Positions 19,750 to 29,066 of a DNA stretch of 34,601 bases are shown in pieces. Below the pieces are notes generated by a model, which saw only the letters and a program-made list of their open reading frames with translations, was not told where the DNA came from and made no database searches. Positions within the stretch are counted from its first letter, which is position 1; each line of letters starts with the position of its first letter. Made by a program: the position numbers and the translations under genes. The stretch is taken from IMG/VR virus record IMGVR_UViG_3300043437_000179, positions 1 to 34,601 of that record; one strand, 5' to 3'. Source of the stretch: a virus.

Positions 19750-20956
19750 CTTAAAAGGTTTAACAGTTCTTTCTTTATTTGATGGTATGAGTTGCGGACA
19801 ACAAGCACTTAAACGTGCTGGTATTGGTGTATCTGAATACTATGCATCCGAAATTGATAAACACGCCATAGCCGTTACCATGCACAACTATCCAAACACA
19901 AAGCAGTTGGGAAGTGTTGTTAACGTGGATGGTTACTCATTGCCTAAGATTGATCTTTTAATAGGAGGATCTCCTTGTCAAAGTTTTTCATTTGCCGGAA
20001 AGCGTAAAGGAATGTCAACGAAGGATAGTCAAGAAATATTGACTTTGAATCATTACCTACAATTGAAAGCTGAGGGCTTTGAGTTTGAAGGGCAAAGCTA
20101 TTTGTTTTGGGAGTATATGAGATTGCTGAACGAATGCAAACCAACATACTTTCTGCTTGAGAATGTATTGATGGGCGAAAAATGGGAAAAGGTTTTGAGC
20201 AGGGCTATTGGCGTAAATCCTATCGAAATAAACTCTGCATTGGTATCGGCTCAGAACAGAAAGAGATTGTACTGGACGAATATTGGAATGCAACCCAGTG
20301 GTTTGTTCGGTGATTTGGAAAGCATAATTAAGCAGCCCAAAGACAAAGGCATATTGCTAAAAGATATACTTGAAATTGAAGTTCATAAAAAGTATTTTTT
20401 AAGCGAAAAAACTGTTGCAAAAATTACAAGAACCAACAATGGAGAAAGATGTTTTACAACTGCTGATAAAGCATTATGTCTGGCCGCTGGGTATCACAAA
20501 CAAGGTAGAGATAATCAATACATCGTAGCAAGTAGAGGAAGAAACCCCGAAAATCCAAAAAGCAGAAAGTCGGGATTAGAAACCGAGCAACAGAACAGAG
20601 TTTATGATGCTAATGGGATCAGTCCTGCGTTGTGTGCATATAAATCTGATTTACTGATTACAGGACTTAATGAAAATCAGCAAAAGAAATTTAATACTAA
20701 CATAAATTCAGACAAAGCCAATACACTTACGCTTGCACAAGGAAGAATGGGCAGCAGTAATGAATATATGGATTCGGTTAGTAAAATTGCTAACATAACA
20801 TCTGTTATCAGACGACTAACTCCAATAGAATGCGAACGATTGCAGACAGTTGCCGATAATTACACTTCCGTTGTCAGCGACACTCAAAGATATCGGATGC
20901 TTGGAAATGGATGGACTGTTGATGTAATTGCTCACATATTCTCTTATTTAAAATAA
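19706..20956 (+). CDS. DNA (cytosine-5) methyltransferase
   Basis: ATG 19706 gives 416 aa. A TTG at 19691 would add five residues. Conserved C5 motifs appear in order: motif I L-S-L-F-D-G-M-S-C-G (22-31), S-E-I-D51, catalytic C91 in G-G-S-P-C-Q-S-F-S (87-95), E-N-V, then Q-N-R-K-R-L-Y-W, a variable target-recognition segment, and a C-terminal R-R-L-T-P-I-E-C-E-R-L-Q...L-G-N-G-W-T-V. It methylates cytosine at C5 using SAM, acting on phage or host DNA. No restriction enzyme is next to it, so it is an orphan, most likely protecting the phage from host restriction. Looks full length and intact. Confidence 0.9.
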   Translation: MIELINQPSQKAQFNLKGLTVLSLFDGMSCGQQALKRAGIGVSEYYASEIDKHAIAVTMHNYPNTKQLGSVVNVDGYSLPKIDLLIGGSPCQSFSFAGKRKGMSTKDSQEILTLNHYLQLKAEGFEFEGQSYLFWEYMRLLNECKPTYFLLENVLMGEKWEKVLSRAIGVNPIEINSALVSAQNRKRLYWTNIGMQPSGLFGDLESIIKQPKDKGILLKDILEIEVHKKYFLSEKTVAKITRTNNGERCFTTADKALCLAAGYHKQGRDNQYIVASRGRNPENPKSRKSGLETEQQNRVYDANGISPALCAYKSDLLITGLNENQQKKFNTNINSDKANTLTLAQGRMGSSNEYMDSVSKIANITSVIRRLTPIECERLQTVADNYTSVVSDTQRYRMLGNGWTVDVIAHIFSYLK

Positions 20957-20996
20957 CAAGGACAAATGACTAAAAACGATTGAATCAATTAATCAC

Positions 20997-21004
20997 TAAC
21001 TTTG
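20997..21004 (+). promoter_or_regulatory. -7 box TAACTTTG before terminase
   Basis: Matches TAnnTTTG. It is 10 bases before ATG 21015 and 101 bases before the terminase small subunit, so it is a likely late or middle promoter for packaging and tail genes. Confidence 0.5.
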
Positions 21005-21014
21005 TAACGTGAAG

Positions 21015-21104
21015 ATGCCGAAAGACGTAACACTAATAGAAATCATCGCATGGGTAGTATTGGTTACTATCTTATGTGCAGGTGTGAATTTAATGATTAA
21101 CTGA
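21015..21104 (+). CDS. Very small membrane protein (29 aa)
   Basis: ATG 21015 (alternative GTG 21009) opens a short ORF ending with TGA 21102-21104, just before the terminase ATG at 21106. Residues 8-24 form a hydrophobic helix (I-I-A-W-V-V-L-V-T-I-L-C-A-G-V). It sits immediately after a promoter-like box. Short ORFs of this kind are easily random, so confidence is modest. Confidence 0.4.
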   Translation: MPKDVTLIEIIAWVVLVTILCAGVNLMIN

Positions 21105-21105
21105 T

Positions 21106-21558
21106 ATGCAGTCTTACATTCCAATTTGGCAAACATTAGGAAGACCAAGAAAGTTCGATAAATCCGAACAACTCTGGGAAACAGCACTCGAATACTTTAA
21201 AGCCACAGATCAACGTGTTTGGACTGAAACGGATTGGGTAGGAAAGGACGCAACAGAAGTAGAACGGGTTAAACGAACTCCTTACACTATCGCAGGGTTT
21301 TGCGTATTTATAGGTGTTTCAAGGCATTGGTGGAATGAGTTTCGGAAAGTCGCAGAAGAAGATTTTTTGGAAGTCTTTGCACGTATAGAGGATGTTATGT
21401 TCGCACAAAAGTTTGAAGGTGCAGCAGTTGGGGCGTTTAATGCTACCATCATCGCCCGTGATTTAGGACTAACCGACAAGAAAGAAATTGATGCAACTGT
21501 TAACGCTCCATTAGTGATAACGCTCGATAGTGATAGCACTAACCAAGAAACAAAGTGA
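21106..21558 (+). CDS. Terminase small subunit
   Basis: The 150-aa protein begins with a G-R-P-R-K-F-D-K-S-E-Q-L-W motif, then P-Y-T-I-A-G-F-C-V-F-I-G-V-S-R-H-W-W-N, which is a helix-turn-helix, then A-R-D-L-G-L-T-D-K-K-E. This combination is typical of Bacteroidota phage small terminases (gp3-like). They bind the packaging site and hold the large subunit. It overlaps the large subunit gene by 29 nt. Confidence 0.85.
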   Translation: MQSYIPIWQTLGRPRKFDKSEQLWETALEYFKATDQRVWTETDWVGKDATEVERVKRTPYTIAGFCVFIGVSRHWWNEFRKVAEEDFLEVFARIEDVMFAQKFEGAAVGAFNATIIARDLGLTDKKEIDATVNAPLVITLDSDSTNQETK

Positions 21559-22807
21559 AGCGTATAAGGCGGCTATTAGTGGCAACTATCAGGTAGTAAT
21601 ATTCGGTGGGGCTATTCGTGGCGGTAAGACTTATTGCTTACTTACTACATTCATATCGCTTGCCTTAAACTTCAGACGATCGAGGTGGGTAATCATCAGA
21701 CGGTCATTGCCTGACCTTAAACGAAATACTCTACCATCATTCAATTCTTTACTTGACAATGGGGTAAGGCATCACATTAAGTCTTGGAACGGTGACACGC
21801 ATGTACTGACTTTCTCGAACGGATCAGAGATTATGTTCATGGCTGAATCGTTTGAAACCGATAAGGACTTAAACCGATTCAAGGGATTGGAGGCGAACGG
21901 GTTTGGATTCGAAGAGATCAATGAGTGCCAGGAAGCAGCATTCTACAAAGCAATCGAACGTACCGGCACGTGGTTGAATGCAGACGGTAAACCTCCGATG
22001 GTAGTAATGGCAACTTTAAACCCTGCACAGAACTGGACAAAGAAGTTATTTTACGAACCATTTAGAAACGATAAGCTTCCTGGCAATTGGATTTACATAC
22101 CATCTTTCATAACCGATAACAAGTACATCCCCAAAGAATACATCGATAATCTTAAGTCATTACCGCCCGTTCAATATGCTCGATTCGTTGAGGGCGATTG
22201 GGATGTAATGGAGGCGGTAGATAACCCATTCCTTTACAATTGGGATGATGATAAGCACATCGATAATTCTATTGAGTTAAACCTAAACCGCCCCGTGATA
22301 TTTAGCATTGACTTTAACGTAGAACCTTTATGTGGATTGGTAATTCAGATGGACGGACGAGATACGTACATAGTCGATCAGTTCAGGATCTTTAACGGTG
22401 ACATCAATAAGCTTTGCGATTCGATACTATCGGTTGTTGGTGAGAATAGACGAGGGCTGATTAAGATAACTGGAGACAATACCGGAACGAGGCGAAACAG
22501 TTATTCAATGGAGAACCTTTCTGCATTCGCTTTAATTAAACGCACGTTGAGGTTATCAGACAATCAATTCATAGTGCCACGTAACCCACTGCACACTAAC
22601 AGCCGTGTCGATTGTAATTCTGCACTCTACAAGCTTAAAGTAAAAGTGAACGCCCATAAATGCCCGAACGCTGTTAATGACTTCAAACGAGTTCGATGGG
22701 ATGGTGAGCATATCATCAAGGCAAACCGTAACGATCCGAACCAACAAGCCGATCACTTGGATAATTTCCGCAACTTTGTAAACGCATTCCTTAAACCCTA
22801 CTTATGA
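21530..22807 (+). CDS. terL: Terminase large subunit
   Basis: The start is GTG 21530 (425 aa), overlapping the small subunit. The Walker A is G26-G-A-I-R-G-G32-K33-T34. The Walker B region is G-F-G-F-E-E-I-N-E (124-132). The nuclease part has acidic residues D261 in F-S-I-D-F, D316 in I-T-G-D-N-T-G and D408/D411 near the end, an RNase H-like site. It powers DNA packaging and cuts the concatemer. The length is normal. No cos site or direct terminus was seen. Confidence 0.95.
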   Translation: MIALTKKQSEAYKAAISGNYQVVIFGGAIRGGKTYCLLTTFISLALNFRRSRWVIIRRSLPDLKRNTLPSFNSLLDNGVRHHIKSWNGDTHVLTFSNGSEIMFMAESFETDKDLNRFKGLEANGFGFEEINECQEAAFYKAIERTGTWLNADGKPPMVVMATLNPAQNWTKKLFYEPFRNDKLPGNWIYIPSFITDNKYIPKEYIDNLKSLPPVQYARFVEGDWDVMEAVDNPFLYNWDDDKHIDNSIELNLNRPVIFSIDFNVEPLCGLVIQMDGRDTYIVDQFRIFNGDINKLCDSILSVVGENRRGLIKITGDNTGTRRNSYSMENLSAFALIKRTLRLSDNQFIVPRNPLHTNSRVDCNSALYKLKVKVNAHKCPNAVNDFKRVRWDGEHIIKANRNDPNQQADHLDNFRNFVNAFLKPYL

Positions 22808-23049
22808 TAACAGTCGAAACCTATTCATCTAATTACCTCAAACTATTAACTCCTGAAAAGAACTATTACTTCTCATCTTCATTCGGTTGGATTTGTGCAG
22901 GCATGCCGTTCGAAGTCAAGTCGATGGTCAACAACAACAAGGAGGTTCAACGGTTAGAAATTCTCATGCACGCACATTGTGACGAGATACAACTCAAACA
23001 ATTAAAACTGTATCTTTCGGCAAAGAAACTACAACTTAAAACATCTTGA
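22804..23049 (+). CDS. Small protein after terminase, unknown
   Basis: The 81-aa protein overlaps the terminase stop (ATGA). The first 45 residues seem beta-rich with Y-Y-F-S-S-S-F-G-W-I-C-A-G-M-P-F. The end is helical (E-V-Q-R-L-E-I-L-M-H-A-H-C). No family recognised. Position suggests packaging or tail assembly. Confidence 0.5.
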   Translation: MITVETYSSNYLKLLTPEKNYYFSSSFGWICAGMPFEVKSMVNNNKEVQRLEILMHAHCDEIQLKQLKLYLSAKKLQLKTS

Positions 23050-23050
23050 T

Positions 23051-23398
23051 ATGGCTGTTTGCAATACTTGTTTTAATGGTGGAACGATTCCAAGTTGTGT
23101 CGCTTCGATTGACTTTGGTACTGTTACTCCATCGACTACATTCAACCTTTGGATTCAGAACAATGCAACCCAAGCGATCCGAGGTGCTTCTGTTGATTCG
23201 GATTCATCGGGTGTGGTTAGCTTCGATGATTTCTTAATCGATCCACGTTCAGGTTACACGCTATGGTTAACTGCTGAATTCGAAAGCCCGAACCATACAC
23301 GCATCGACATAACTGTTGGTGAAGATATTTACACATCGATTTGTTTTGATGTGGTTAAGTCCTTTGATAGTTTAGATGTTGTTGCAAATCTAACCTGA
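23051..23398 (+). CDS. Small beta-rich virion protein
   Basis: The 115-aa protein opens M-A-V-C-N-T-C-F-N-G-G-T-I-P-S-C, then strands with L-W-I-Q-N-N-A-T-Q and Y-T-L-W-L-T-A-E-F. It looks like a small Ig-like or jelly-roll tail protein. The Cys-x2-Cys at the start and the I-P-x-C turn are seen in other Bacteroidota tail regions. It lies just before the zinc-ribbon protein and in the tail module. Confidence 0.55.
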   Translation: MAVCNTCFNGGTIPSCVASIDFGTVTPSTTFNLWIQNNATQAIRGASVDSDSSGVVSFDDFLIDPRSGYTLWLTAEFESPNHTRIDITVGEDIYTSICFDVVKSFDSLDVVANLT

Positions 23399-23613
23399 TG
23401 AAACTACTAAAAGCGATTCGTAACATCGTAAAAGGTTGGGGGCTGTTAATTATCGACACTCCTGATTCGTGGCTGTTAAATGCGAAAAGAAAGAAGCATT
23501 GCCAGACCTGTCCGTTAAGAAACAAATACCTAAACGTCTGTAATGATTGCGGATGTTTTCTACCTGCTAAAAGACGAGTTGAAGAAGAAGAGTGTCCACA
23601 AGGTAAATGGTAA
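23398..23613 (+). CDS. Small zinc-ribbon-like protein
   Basis: The 71-aa protein has C-Q-T-C-P-L-R...C-N-D-C-G-C...A-K-R-R-V...E-E-C-P-Q-G-K-W. Four to five Cys in C-x2-C pairs point to a zinc ribbon, and the closing C-P-x-G-K-W is a strong recurring pattern in phage proteins of this type, as I recall. Role unknown. It may help tail assembly. It overlaps the previous gene as TGATG (23396-23400). Confidence 0.7.
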   Translation: MKLLKAIRNIVKGWGLLIIDTPDSWLLNAKRKKHCQTCPLRNKYLNVCNDCGCFLPAKRRVEEEECPQGKW

Positions 23614-23615
23614 CT

Positions 23616-23882
23616 ATGGCAGCTTGGGTAACCCTTAAAACGAACGTAACGCATCAACCCAATACGGAAGATGACATAATCAAAGAAGCCAATTCAATTG
23701 ACTTGGGGACTGTTGATGTCCACATAAACTTTGAACTCGTTACGGATTGGTACGAATTTAACGGAGTGATCCACATCATGCAAATGGGAGAACTTGAATA
23801 CAAAACATTTAAAGGCACTACAACCGATGTTAAAGCACAAATTCTTAAAAACACTATCACGAATCTTTTCAAAGCCAGTTAA
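23616..23882 (+). CDS. Small tail-region protein
   Basis: ATG 23616 (88 aa, M-A-A-W-V-T-L-K) is preferred to ATG 23607, which overlaps the previous stop. The protein has V-D-V-H-I-N-F-E-L-V-T-D-W-Y-E-F-N-G-V-I-H-I and ends in a helix. No family recognised. Located before the tail chaperone, so a tail role is likely. Confidence 0.5.
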   Translation: MAAWVTLKTNVTHQPNTEDDIIKEANSIDLGTVDVHINFELVTDWYEFNGVIHIMQMGELEYKTFKGTTTDVKAQILKNTITNLFKAS

Positions 23883-23898
23883 GCACCGTAACCAGTCG

Positions 23899-24468
23899 AT
23901 GGTGTTTCTGTTCGAAAAGGACGGGCATAAGTATTACAAGTTCCCAAAGAATACGAACCTACCACTCGATCGCTTTAGTGAGATGATGGCTTTGCAGGAA
24001 CTTTTATCTTCAGGGTTATCCGGTGGCGAACTTGAAAAGATTTTAGAGGTAATGGAGAAAGCAATTCACTCAGGACTTGCTAACCCTCAGAACAGTGCTG
24101 TTGTTTCAACGTGCGTGCATTTAATCAGACAGCGGAAGAGTAACATTATCCATCGGGATCTACTGCTTAACATCGCAGCTATTTGGATCGTGAGGGATGA
24201 TGAGCCAATCGAATCAATTACACTGGACATCCACAAATCTAAACTCGAAGTATTTGAGCGAATGACTAAGGAGGATTCGCACGGTTTTTTTACGAGTTTG
24301 GAGTTACCGCTTCTCGTGCCATTAGTGAGCATGTCTCCAACAGACTTCAAGGAATTGTGGGAAGACAACGCCAACCAACTCCGAGCGTTGAATCAACAAC
24401 TAACATTGCTCGATTTGAACTTAGCGGCATCAAGTCCAAAATCAAGACAGCGTTCGATGAGCAACTAA
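23899..24468 (+). CDS. Tail assembly chaperone candidate
   Basis: ATG 23899 (189 aa) is preferred to an ORF start at 23794 that reads through the previous gene. The protein begins M-V-F-L-F-E-K-D-G-H-K-Y-Y-K-F and is then mostly helical. Its position directly before the tape measure gene matches tail chaperones, which coat the tape measure during tail growth. A second reading frame overlaps its last 112 nt (see 24357), the usual arrangement for a two-part chaperone made by frameshift or coupling. Confidence 0.65.
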   Translation: MVFLFEKDGHKYYKFPKNTNLPLDRFSEMMALQELLSSGLSGGELEKILEVMEKAIHSGLANPQNSAVVSTCVHLIRQRKSNIIHRDLLLNIAAIWIVRDDEPIESITLDIHKSKLEVFERMTKEDSHGFFTSLELPLLVPLVSMSPTDFKELWEDNANQLRALNQQLTLLDLNLAASSPKSRQRSMSN

Positions 24469-24587
24469 TGTCATTGTGCGATGGTGACGTTCAAGAATTT
24501 AAGGAATTGAAACGGTCGGACATAGCGACTTATTTGCTTAAATTTGAGGACTACTATAAGCGCAATGTCAAAGAAAGCAATAATTGA
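24357..24587 (+). CDS. Second tail-chaperone part, in the -1 frame
   Basis: The frame is open from GTG 24357 (76 aa), overlapping the chaperone by 112 nt. ATG 24468 (39 aa) would start exactly at the stop (TAATG). Residues 23-39 of the longer form (S-G-I-K-S-K-I-K-T-A-F-D-E-Q) look like real protein, which favours the GTG start or a -1 frameshift in the upstream frame. The rest reads C-D-G-D-V-Q-E-F-K-E-L-K-R-S-D-I-A-T-Y-L. It precedes and overlaps the tape measure gene by 23 nt. Confidence 0.6.
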   Translation: MGRQRQPTPSVESTTNIARFELSGIKSKIKTAFDEQLMSLCDGDVQEFKELKRSDIATYLLKFEDYYKRNVKESNN

Positions 24588-27048
24588 GTTAGAACTGAAA
24601 GCGGACGGCTACAAGGCTGATGTCGCAGAAATTCAGAAAGCTAACACCACTATAAGCGATTCGGCTACTAAGGCAGCTAACCAAGCGACTGAAGCCTATA
24701 CTCAAACGGGTAAGGCGGCTAAGGCTGCATTTGCATCAACTGAAGTTAAAAAAGCCTTAACCGATCAAACGGCAGGAGTTGATAAACTTGCTTTATCACT
24801 ACAGAAGTTAATTCAGGAGCAGGTTGATTTGATTGCAGCAGGCAAGAAACAAACTGATGAATTCAAAAAGAACCAGGCTCAGATTGCTATTGTCAATGGT
24901 GAGTTAGCCAAACTAACCAAAGAAACGGAACAACTTGCAAAGGCTGAAGGTAAAACGGTTTCAAATACCAAAAGCTTAACCGGACAACTTAGAGGTCTAA
25001 AGCAGGAACTTTCATTACTTGAACAACAAGGCAAAGAAGGAACTGCTGAATTCAATAAGTTAGCGATTGCAGCAGGTAGGTTAGAAGATCAGATTGGAGA
25101 TACACGAGAACGAGTGCGTGTGCTTGCATCAGATACATTTGTTTTCGATGCGGCTATTGATGCCACTCAAACTTTAGCAGGTGCGTTTAGTGCCGTTCAA
25201 GGTGCAGTAGGTTTGTTCGCTGAAGATAATGAAGAGTTACAAAAGACCATCGCCAAGACCAATTCAGCTTTGGCATTGCTTAACGGATTGCAGCAGATCA
25301 ATGCGTTTGTAACTGGACAGAGTGCCGCTAAGATTGCAATTGCTACGGCAGCACAAACGGCTTATACTGCTGTTGTGGGAACATCAACGGGTGCATTGAA
25401 AGCATTTCGTTTGGCTTTGGCTGCAACGGGAATCGGTTTGATTGTTATCGGATTGATCGCATTGGTTCAGAACTTCGATAAGGTCAAGAAAGCATTTAGC
25501 GACTTTGCAGCATTTAAACCTGAGAACACTTTCTTTAAGATCGGTAAGGCTATTGTCGATCAGGCTTTAGTGCCGATTAACTTATTGATTAAAGGCATCA
25601 GCAAAATTCAAGATCTTATTGATCCTGCAAAAGAGATTCAAAAAAATAAAGGAGTAGTTGAAGCATTCATAAAATCTGAAGAGCGAAGAGTTGAAGCAAG
25701 GGCAGCAGCTATCGATCGGGCGATTGCATTAGGTGAAGCAGAAGGTAGGAACACGGTTAAGTTAGAAATTGAAAAGGAGAAACTATTTCTTGACTTTGCA
25801 AACCGTAAGTTAAAGATCCTATCAGATAACGAAACTCTTATTCGTCAAGCAGGAATCGACACTACCGACTTACAATTCCAATTGCAACAAGAAGCTTTAG
25901 ACCGTGAGAATAACATCAAAGTTTTAAGGCTTAAGAATGCAAGAGAAGTAGTTGCAGAAATTACTAAACTCGAATCTAAAAGATTTACCGGAACAATTCA
26001 GTTAAGCGAAGAAGAACAGAAAAAAGAAAAAGAATTTTTAAAGATTAGAGTTCAATCTGCTGAAGCACAGATAGCGATTCTTCAGAACGTAAACGATACT
26101 GCTATTGAGTTAGGTCAGAATACTCTAACAAGACGTATTGAGCAGATTCGTTTAGAAGGTGAAGCGAGGAAGTTAGCAGCAATTGAATCGATTAAAGATC
26201 AGCAAGAAGAGGCATCTGCAATCGAACTAATCGAAGCGCAAACGCAAAACGCTATAAGAGATGAACGTAAAAAGACATTAAACGAATCGGTTAAAGTTGT
26301 CGAAGAGTATACTCAAGCGTTTGCAGGTTTATTGTCAAGCTTAAATGATTTAAGTAAGCAGCAAACGGAGAATAGAATTAATGATTTAAATGCTCAACAG
26401 CAAAAAGAAATTGATAATATTAACAGCACATTCCAAACTGAAACTCAAAAACAAAGACTACGTGAAGCGGCTGAGTTTAGATTTCAAAGAGCCGTTGCAT
26501 CAGAGAAACAAAGACAAGCATTAGCAGACAAAAGACTTGCAATCTTTAATGCGACAATCAATACGGCAAGGGCTGTAACTGCTGCATTAACTTCCACACC
26601 TCCAAACATTCCATTGTCTATCTTAGTCGGTATAACTGGTGCTGCTCAAATTGCAGCCATTGCATCACAACCGATTCCTAAATTCGAAAAGGGTGGACAG
26701 ATCCGAGGTAAGCGACATCGTGATGGTGGTACTTTTATCGAAGCAGAAGAGGGCGAGTTTGTAATTAATCGAAATCAAACGAAACGACATAGCGAAGAGA
26801 TTTTTGCATTGAACAGATCTACTGCCGAATTCCACAGACTGCTCGAACGCAAATACATTCAGCCACGCATTGCATCGATTCTTAATGGTACTAATAGAAG
26901 ATCGGATAAAGTAGTAGTGAATGCAACTTTAAATGCTCGAACAATGGAGGGAGAAATAAAAGGACTACGAAAAGACATTAGACGTTCTGCATCTAAGGGT
27001 TACAAAACAAATCAAACAGACACACGCTATCAATGGCAAAGGAATTAA
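24565..27048 (+). CDS. Tail tape measure protein
   Basis: ATG 24565 (827 aa) is preferred to the TTG at 24544. Long Ala/Glu/Lys/Gln-rich helical stretches (about 20-190 and 340-610) are coiled coil. A membrane-type helix at 284-303 (T-G-I-G-L-I-V-I-G-L-I-A-L-V) is typical of tape measures. Near the end lies F-E-K-G-G-Q-I-R-G-K-R-H-R-D-G-G...E-G-E-F-V-I-N, another family mark. The length sets tail length: at about 0.15 nm per residue, roughly 120 nm, an ordinary siphovirus tail. Confidence 0.9.
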   Translation: MSKKAIIELELKADGYKADVAEIQKANTTISDSATKAANQATEAYTQTGKAAKAAFASTEVKKALTDQTAGVDKLALSLQKLIQEQVDLIAAGKKQTDEFKKNQAQIAIVNGELAKLTKETEQLAKAEGKTVSNTKSLTGQLRGLKQELSLLEQQGKEGTAEFNKLAIAAGRLEDQIGDTRERVRVLASDTFVFDAAIDATQTLAGAFSAVQGAVGLFAEDNEELQKTIAKTNSALALLNGLQQINAFVTGQSAAKIAIATAAQTAYTAVVGTSTGALKAFRLALAATGIGLIVIGLIALVQNFDKVKKAFSDFAAFKPENTFFKIGKAIVDQALVPINLLIKGISKIQDLIDPAKEIQKNKGVVEAFIKSEERRVEARAAAIDRAIALGEAEGRNTVKLEIEKEKLFLDFANRKLKILSDNETLIRQAGIDTTDLQFQLQQEALDRENNIKVLRLKNAREVVAEITKLESKRFTGTIQLSEEEQKKEKEFLKIRVQSAEAQIAILQNVNDTAIELGQNTLTRRIEQIRLEGEARKLAAIESIKDQQEEASAIELIEAQTQNAIRDERKKTLNESVKVVEEYTQAFAGLLSSLNDLSKQQTENRINDLNAQQQKEIDNINSTFQTETQKQRLREAAEFRFQRAVASEKQRQALADKRLAIFNATINTARAVTAALTSTPPNIPLSILVGITGAAQIAAIASQPIPKFEKGGQIRGKRHRDGGTFIEAEEGEFVINRNQTKRHSEEIFALNRSTAEFHRLLERKYIQPRIASILNGTNRRSDKVVVNATLNARTMEGEIKGLRKDIRRSASKGYKTNQTDTRYQWQRN

Positions 27049-29066
27049 GATTTTTATTGGACGGTGAAGATCGAGGACAGCCGTTAAATCCTGATGAGTT
27101 TGGATGTCGTGTAAGCGAATCCGATCTTATAAATTCTCGAATAGTTTCTTTTGAGAACGAATTGCAATTTGGTGGGTTGATCTATCAGTATATTTTTGAT
27201 AGAGTTGTTACAGAAGGTTATTGTCGATTGATTGAAGTTCGAGTTGATTATAAGTGTGCAGGTGGATGGGAGTTCCTAACAGACGGTTACATTGTAGTTA
27301 CTGAGTGCAAGTTTGACTATGACCGTTGCAGGGTTTCGACAAAGCTTTACGACACAACATTTTCAACTAAGATAAACAACAACAAGTCAATTCCATTCTC
27401 ACTAAGCAACAATCAAACAAAGAACTTAGAAGCAATTGTACCACCTGCAAGAAGGTTGTTAAAGTTGTTCAATCCTGCAATACCTACAAGCATAAGCGAA
27501 GCAGGTCGAGGCGTTTCTGTTTATGATGCGTTCAAGCATTTAGTTGGGTGCATGACTGATAACCTGGTAGGCTTTGAATCGGATTTCTTTTTTACATTAC
27601 CTTCTGATACTGACACCATCTGCATAAGCAATGGCAGATCAATAAGAACAAATCAAGATGTTGAGATAGTTGTTACGTTTGAGCAATTGTATTCAAGACT
27701 ATTTGCAAAGTACGAACTTGGTATTGGGTTTGAAAGGTCGGCTGCAAATACTCCAGTATTGAGAATAGAACCCGTTGAGTATTTCTTTCAGTTAAATGAA
27801 TCGGCATCATTACTTAATCAGCCCGATATTAAATTAACATTTGACACACCAAGATTGTACGCATCGGTTCGATTTGGGAATGATCCAATTTTGGAAGCAA
27901 ATGAAAGTATCAGCGGTCAACCTCTTACGTTTATTCAAACACCATTCCGAGGATTTAGAAATGAATCATTTGGTTTTACCGGAGAGTGTAACACTGATAC
28001 GGTCTTAGATGTATCGGCTTCTGATATTGTATTTGACACAAATACTATTGAGGATATTTTCAGAAACAACAATAATACATTTGACCTCAACAACGTAATC
28101 GTACAAGTTCAATATGTTTCAAGCGTAACACCATATTTTGAGGCTAAACAATATGATCCATACGGTATTGGTCAGAGCGTTTTTAATGGAGGATTTACTA
28201 ACGAGTATGTTTCTGCCAATTGGATCAACGGCTATCCGAACTCATTATTCTCGTTTTTAGAAGAACCATTTGATCCTACAACAACAGACTTCTTAGTACA
28301 GCCCAACGTAGCATCAGAAATATTTAATGATATTAGATTTGATTTCGATGGTGGATTTGTTTCTATCCTTCAAGAAACTGGTCACAATGCAGTATTTTTT
28401 ACTGAGGTATCAGATCCTAACAACCTATTTGATTTTGATACTTACAATGTACCATTTGCAGGGCTTTATACCTTTTCATCAGGATTGGTTTATGATGCAC
28501 TTAGAGTTGATGGTTTCCCTTTTCCAATAGACACTACAGAATACGGTAGAGAAAGAAAGTTTTACATTCAACAATACGATGCAACCGATACATTTATTCA
28601 AGAGTTTGAAGTTTCAAATTCAGGATCTTCAAAAATTGAAGCTTGGAGCGAACTATTAAATGTTCAGTTTGTTTGCAATCAAGGGGATAAGATCAAGGTA
28701 AACGCAGCCGGTAAAAGATCGACACAAGTTGGTGGTTTTCTTTCTCTTCAAAGATTCTTAGACAATGGTACTGTTTTAGGAGTTCCTCGACAATCATACT
28801 TTACTGGTTCAGGAATACCGTTTGACAATACCGAATTACAGCCCGTAAATATTGACGATGTTCGTTCACTTCTGTATTCATTCGAACGCCCGTTATCAAT
28901 GGTCGAGATCAATTCGATTTTAGGTAATACGTCTTCACCGATTCAATTGGGGCGAACCACGGATGTTAACGCTGCAATTAACGGCTATATCAAAACACTT
29001 GAGATTCAATCTTTCACAAGGCAAAACGCTAACTTTGTCTTAAAATCAAATCAGATACTTCGATGA
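27033..29066 (+). CDS. Tail tip / distal tail protein
   Basis: The 677-aa protein overlaps the tape measure end by 16 nt. It starts M-A-K-E-L-R-F-L-L-D-G and is beta-rich, with V-R-V-D-Y-K-C-A-G-G-W and F-D-Y-D-R-C-R-V-S-T-K-L-Y-D near 75-110, then many aromatic strands. Its place directly after the tape measure, before another large beta-rich protein, fits a distal tail or baseplate-hub protein. No enzymatic motif seen. Specific family not certain. Confidence 0.65.
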   Translation: MAKELRFLLDGEDRGQPLNPDEFGCRVSESDLINSRIVSFENELQFGGLIYQYIFDRVVTEGYCRLIEVRVDYKCAGGWEFLTDGYIVVTECKFDYDRCRVSTKLYDTTFSTKINNNKSIPFSLSNNQTKNLEAIVPPARRLLKLFNPAIPTSISEAGRGVSVYDAFKHLVGCMTDNLVGFESDFFFTLPSDTDTICISNGRSIRTNQDVEIVVTFEQLYSRLFAKYELGIGFERSAANTPVLRIEPVEYFFQLNESASLLNQPDIKLTFDTPRLYASVRFGNDPILEANESISGQPLTFIQTPFRGFRNESFGFTGECNTDTVLDVSASDIVFDTNTIEDIFRNNNNTFDLNNVIVQVQYVSSVTPYFEAKQYDPYGIGQSVFNGGFTNEYVSANWINGYPNSLFSFLEEPFDPTTTDFLVQPNVASEIFNDIRFDFDGGFVSILQETGHNAVFFTEVSDPNNLFDFDTYNVPFAGLYTFSSGLVYDALRVDGFPFPIDTTEYGRERKFYIQQYDATDTFIQEFEVSNSGSSKIEAWSELLNVQFVCNQGDKIKVNAAGKRSTQVGGFLSLQRFLDNGTVLGVPRQSYFTGSGIPFDNTELQPVNIDDVRSLLYSFERPLSMVEINSILGNTSSPIQLGRTTDVNAAINGYIKTLEIQSFTRQNANFVLKSNQILR

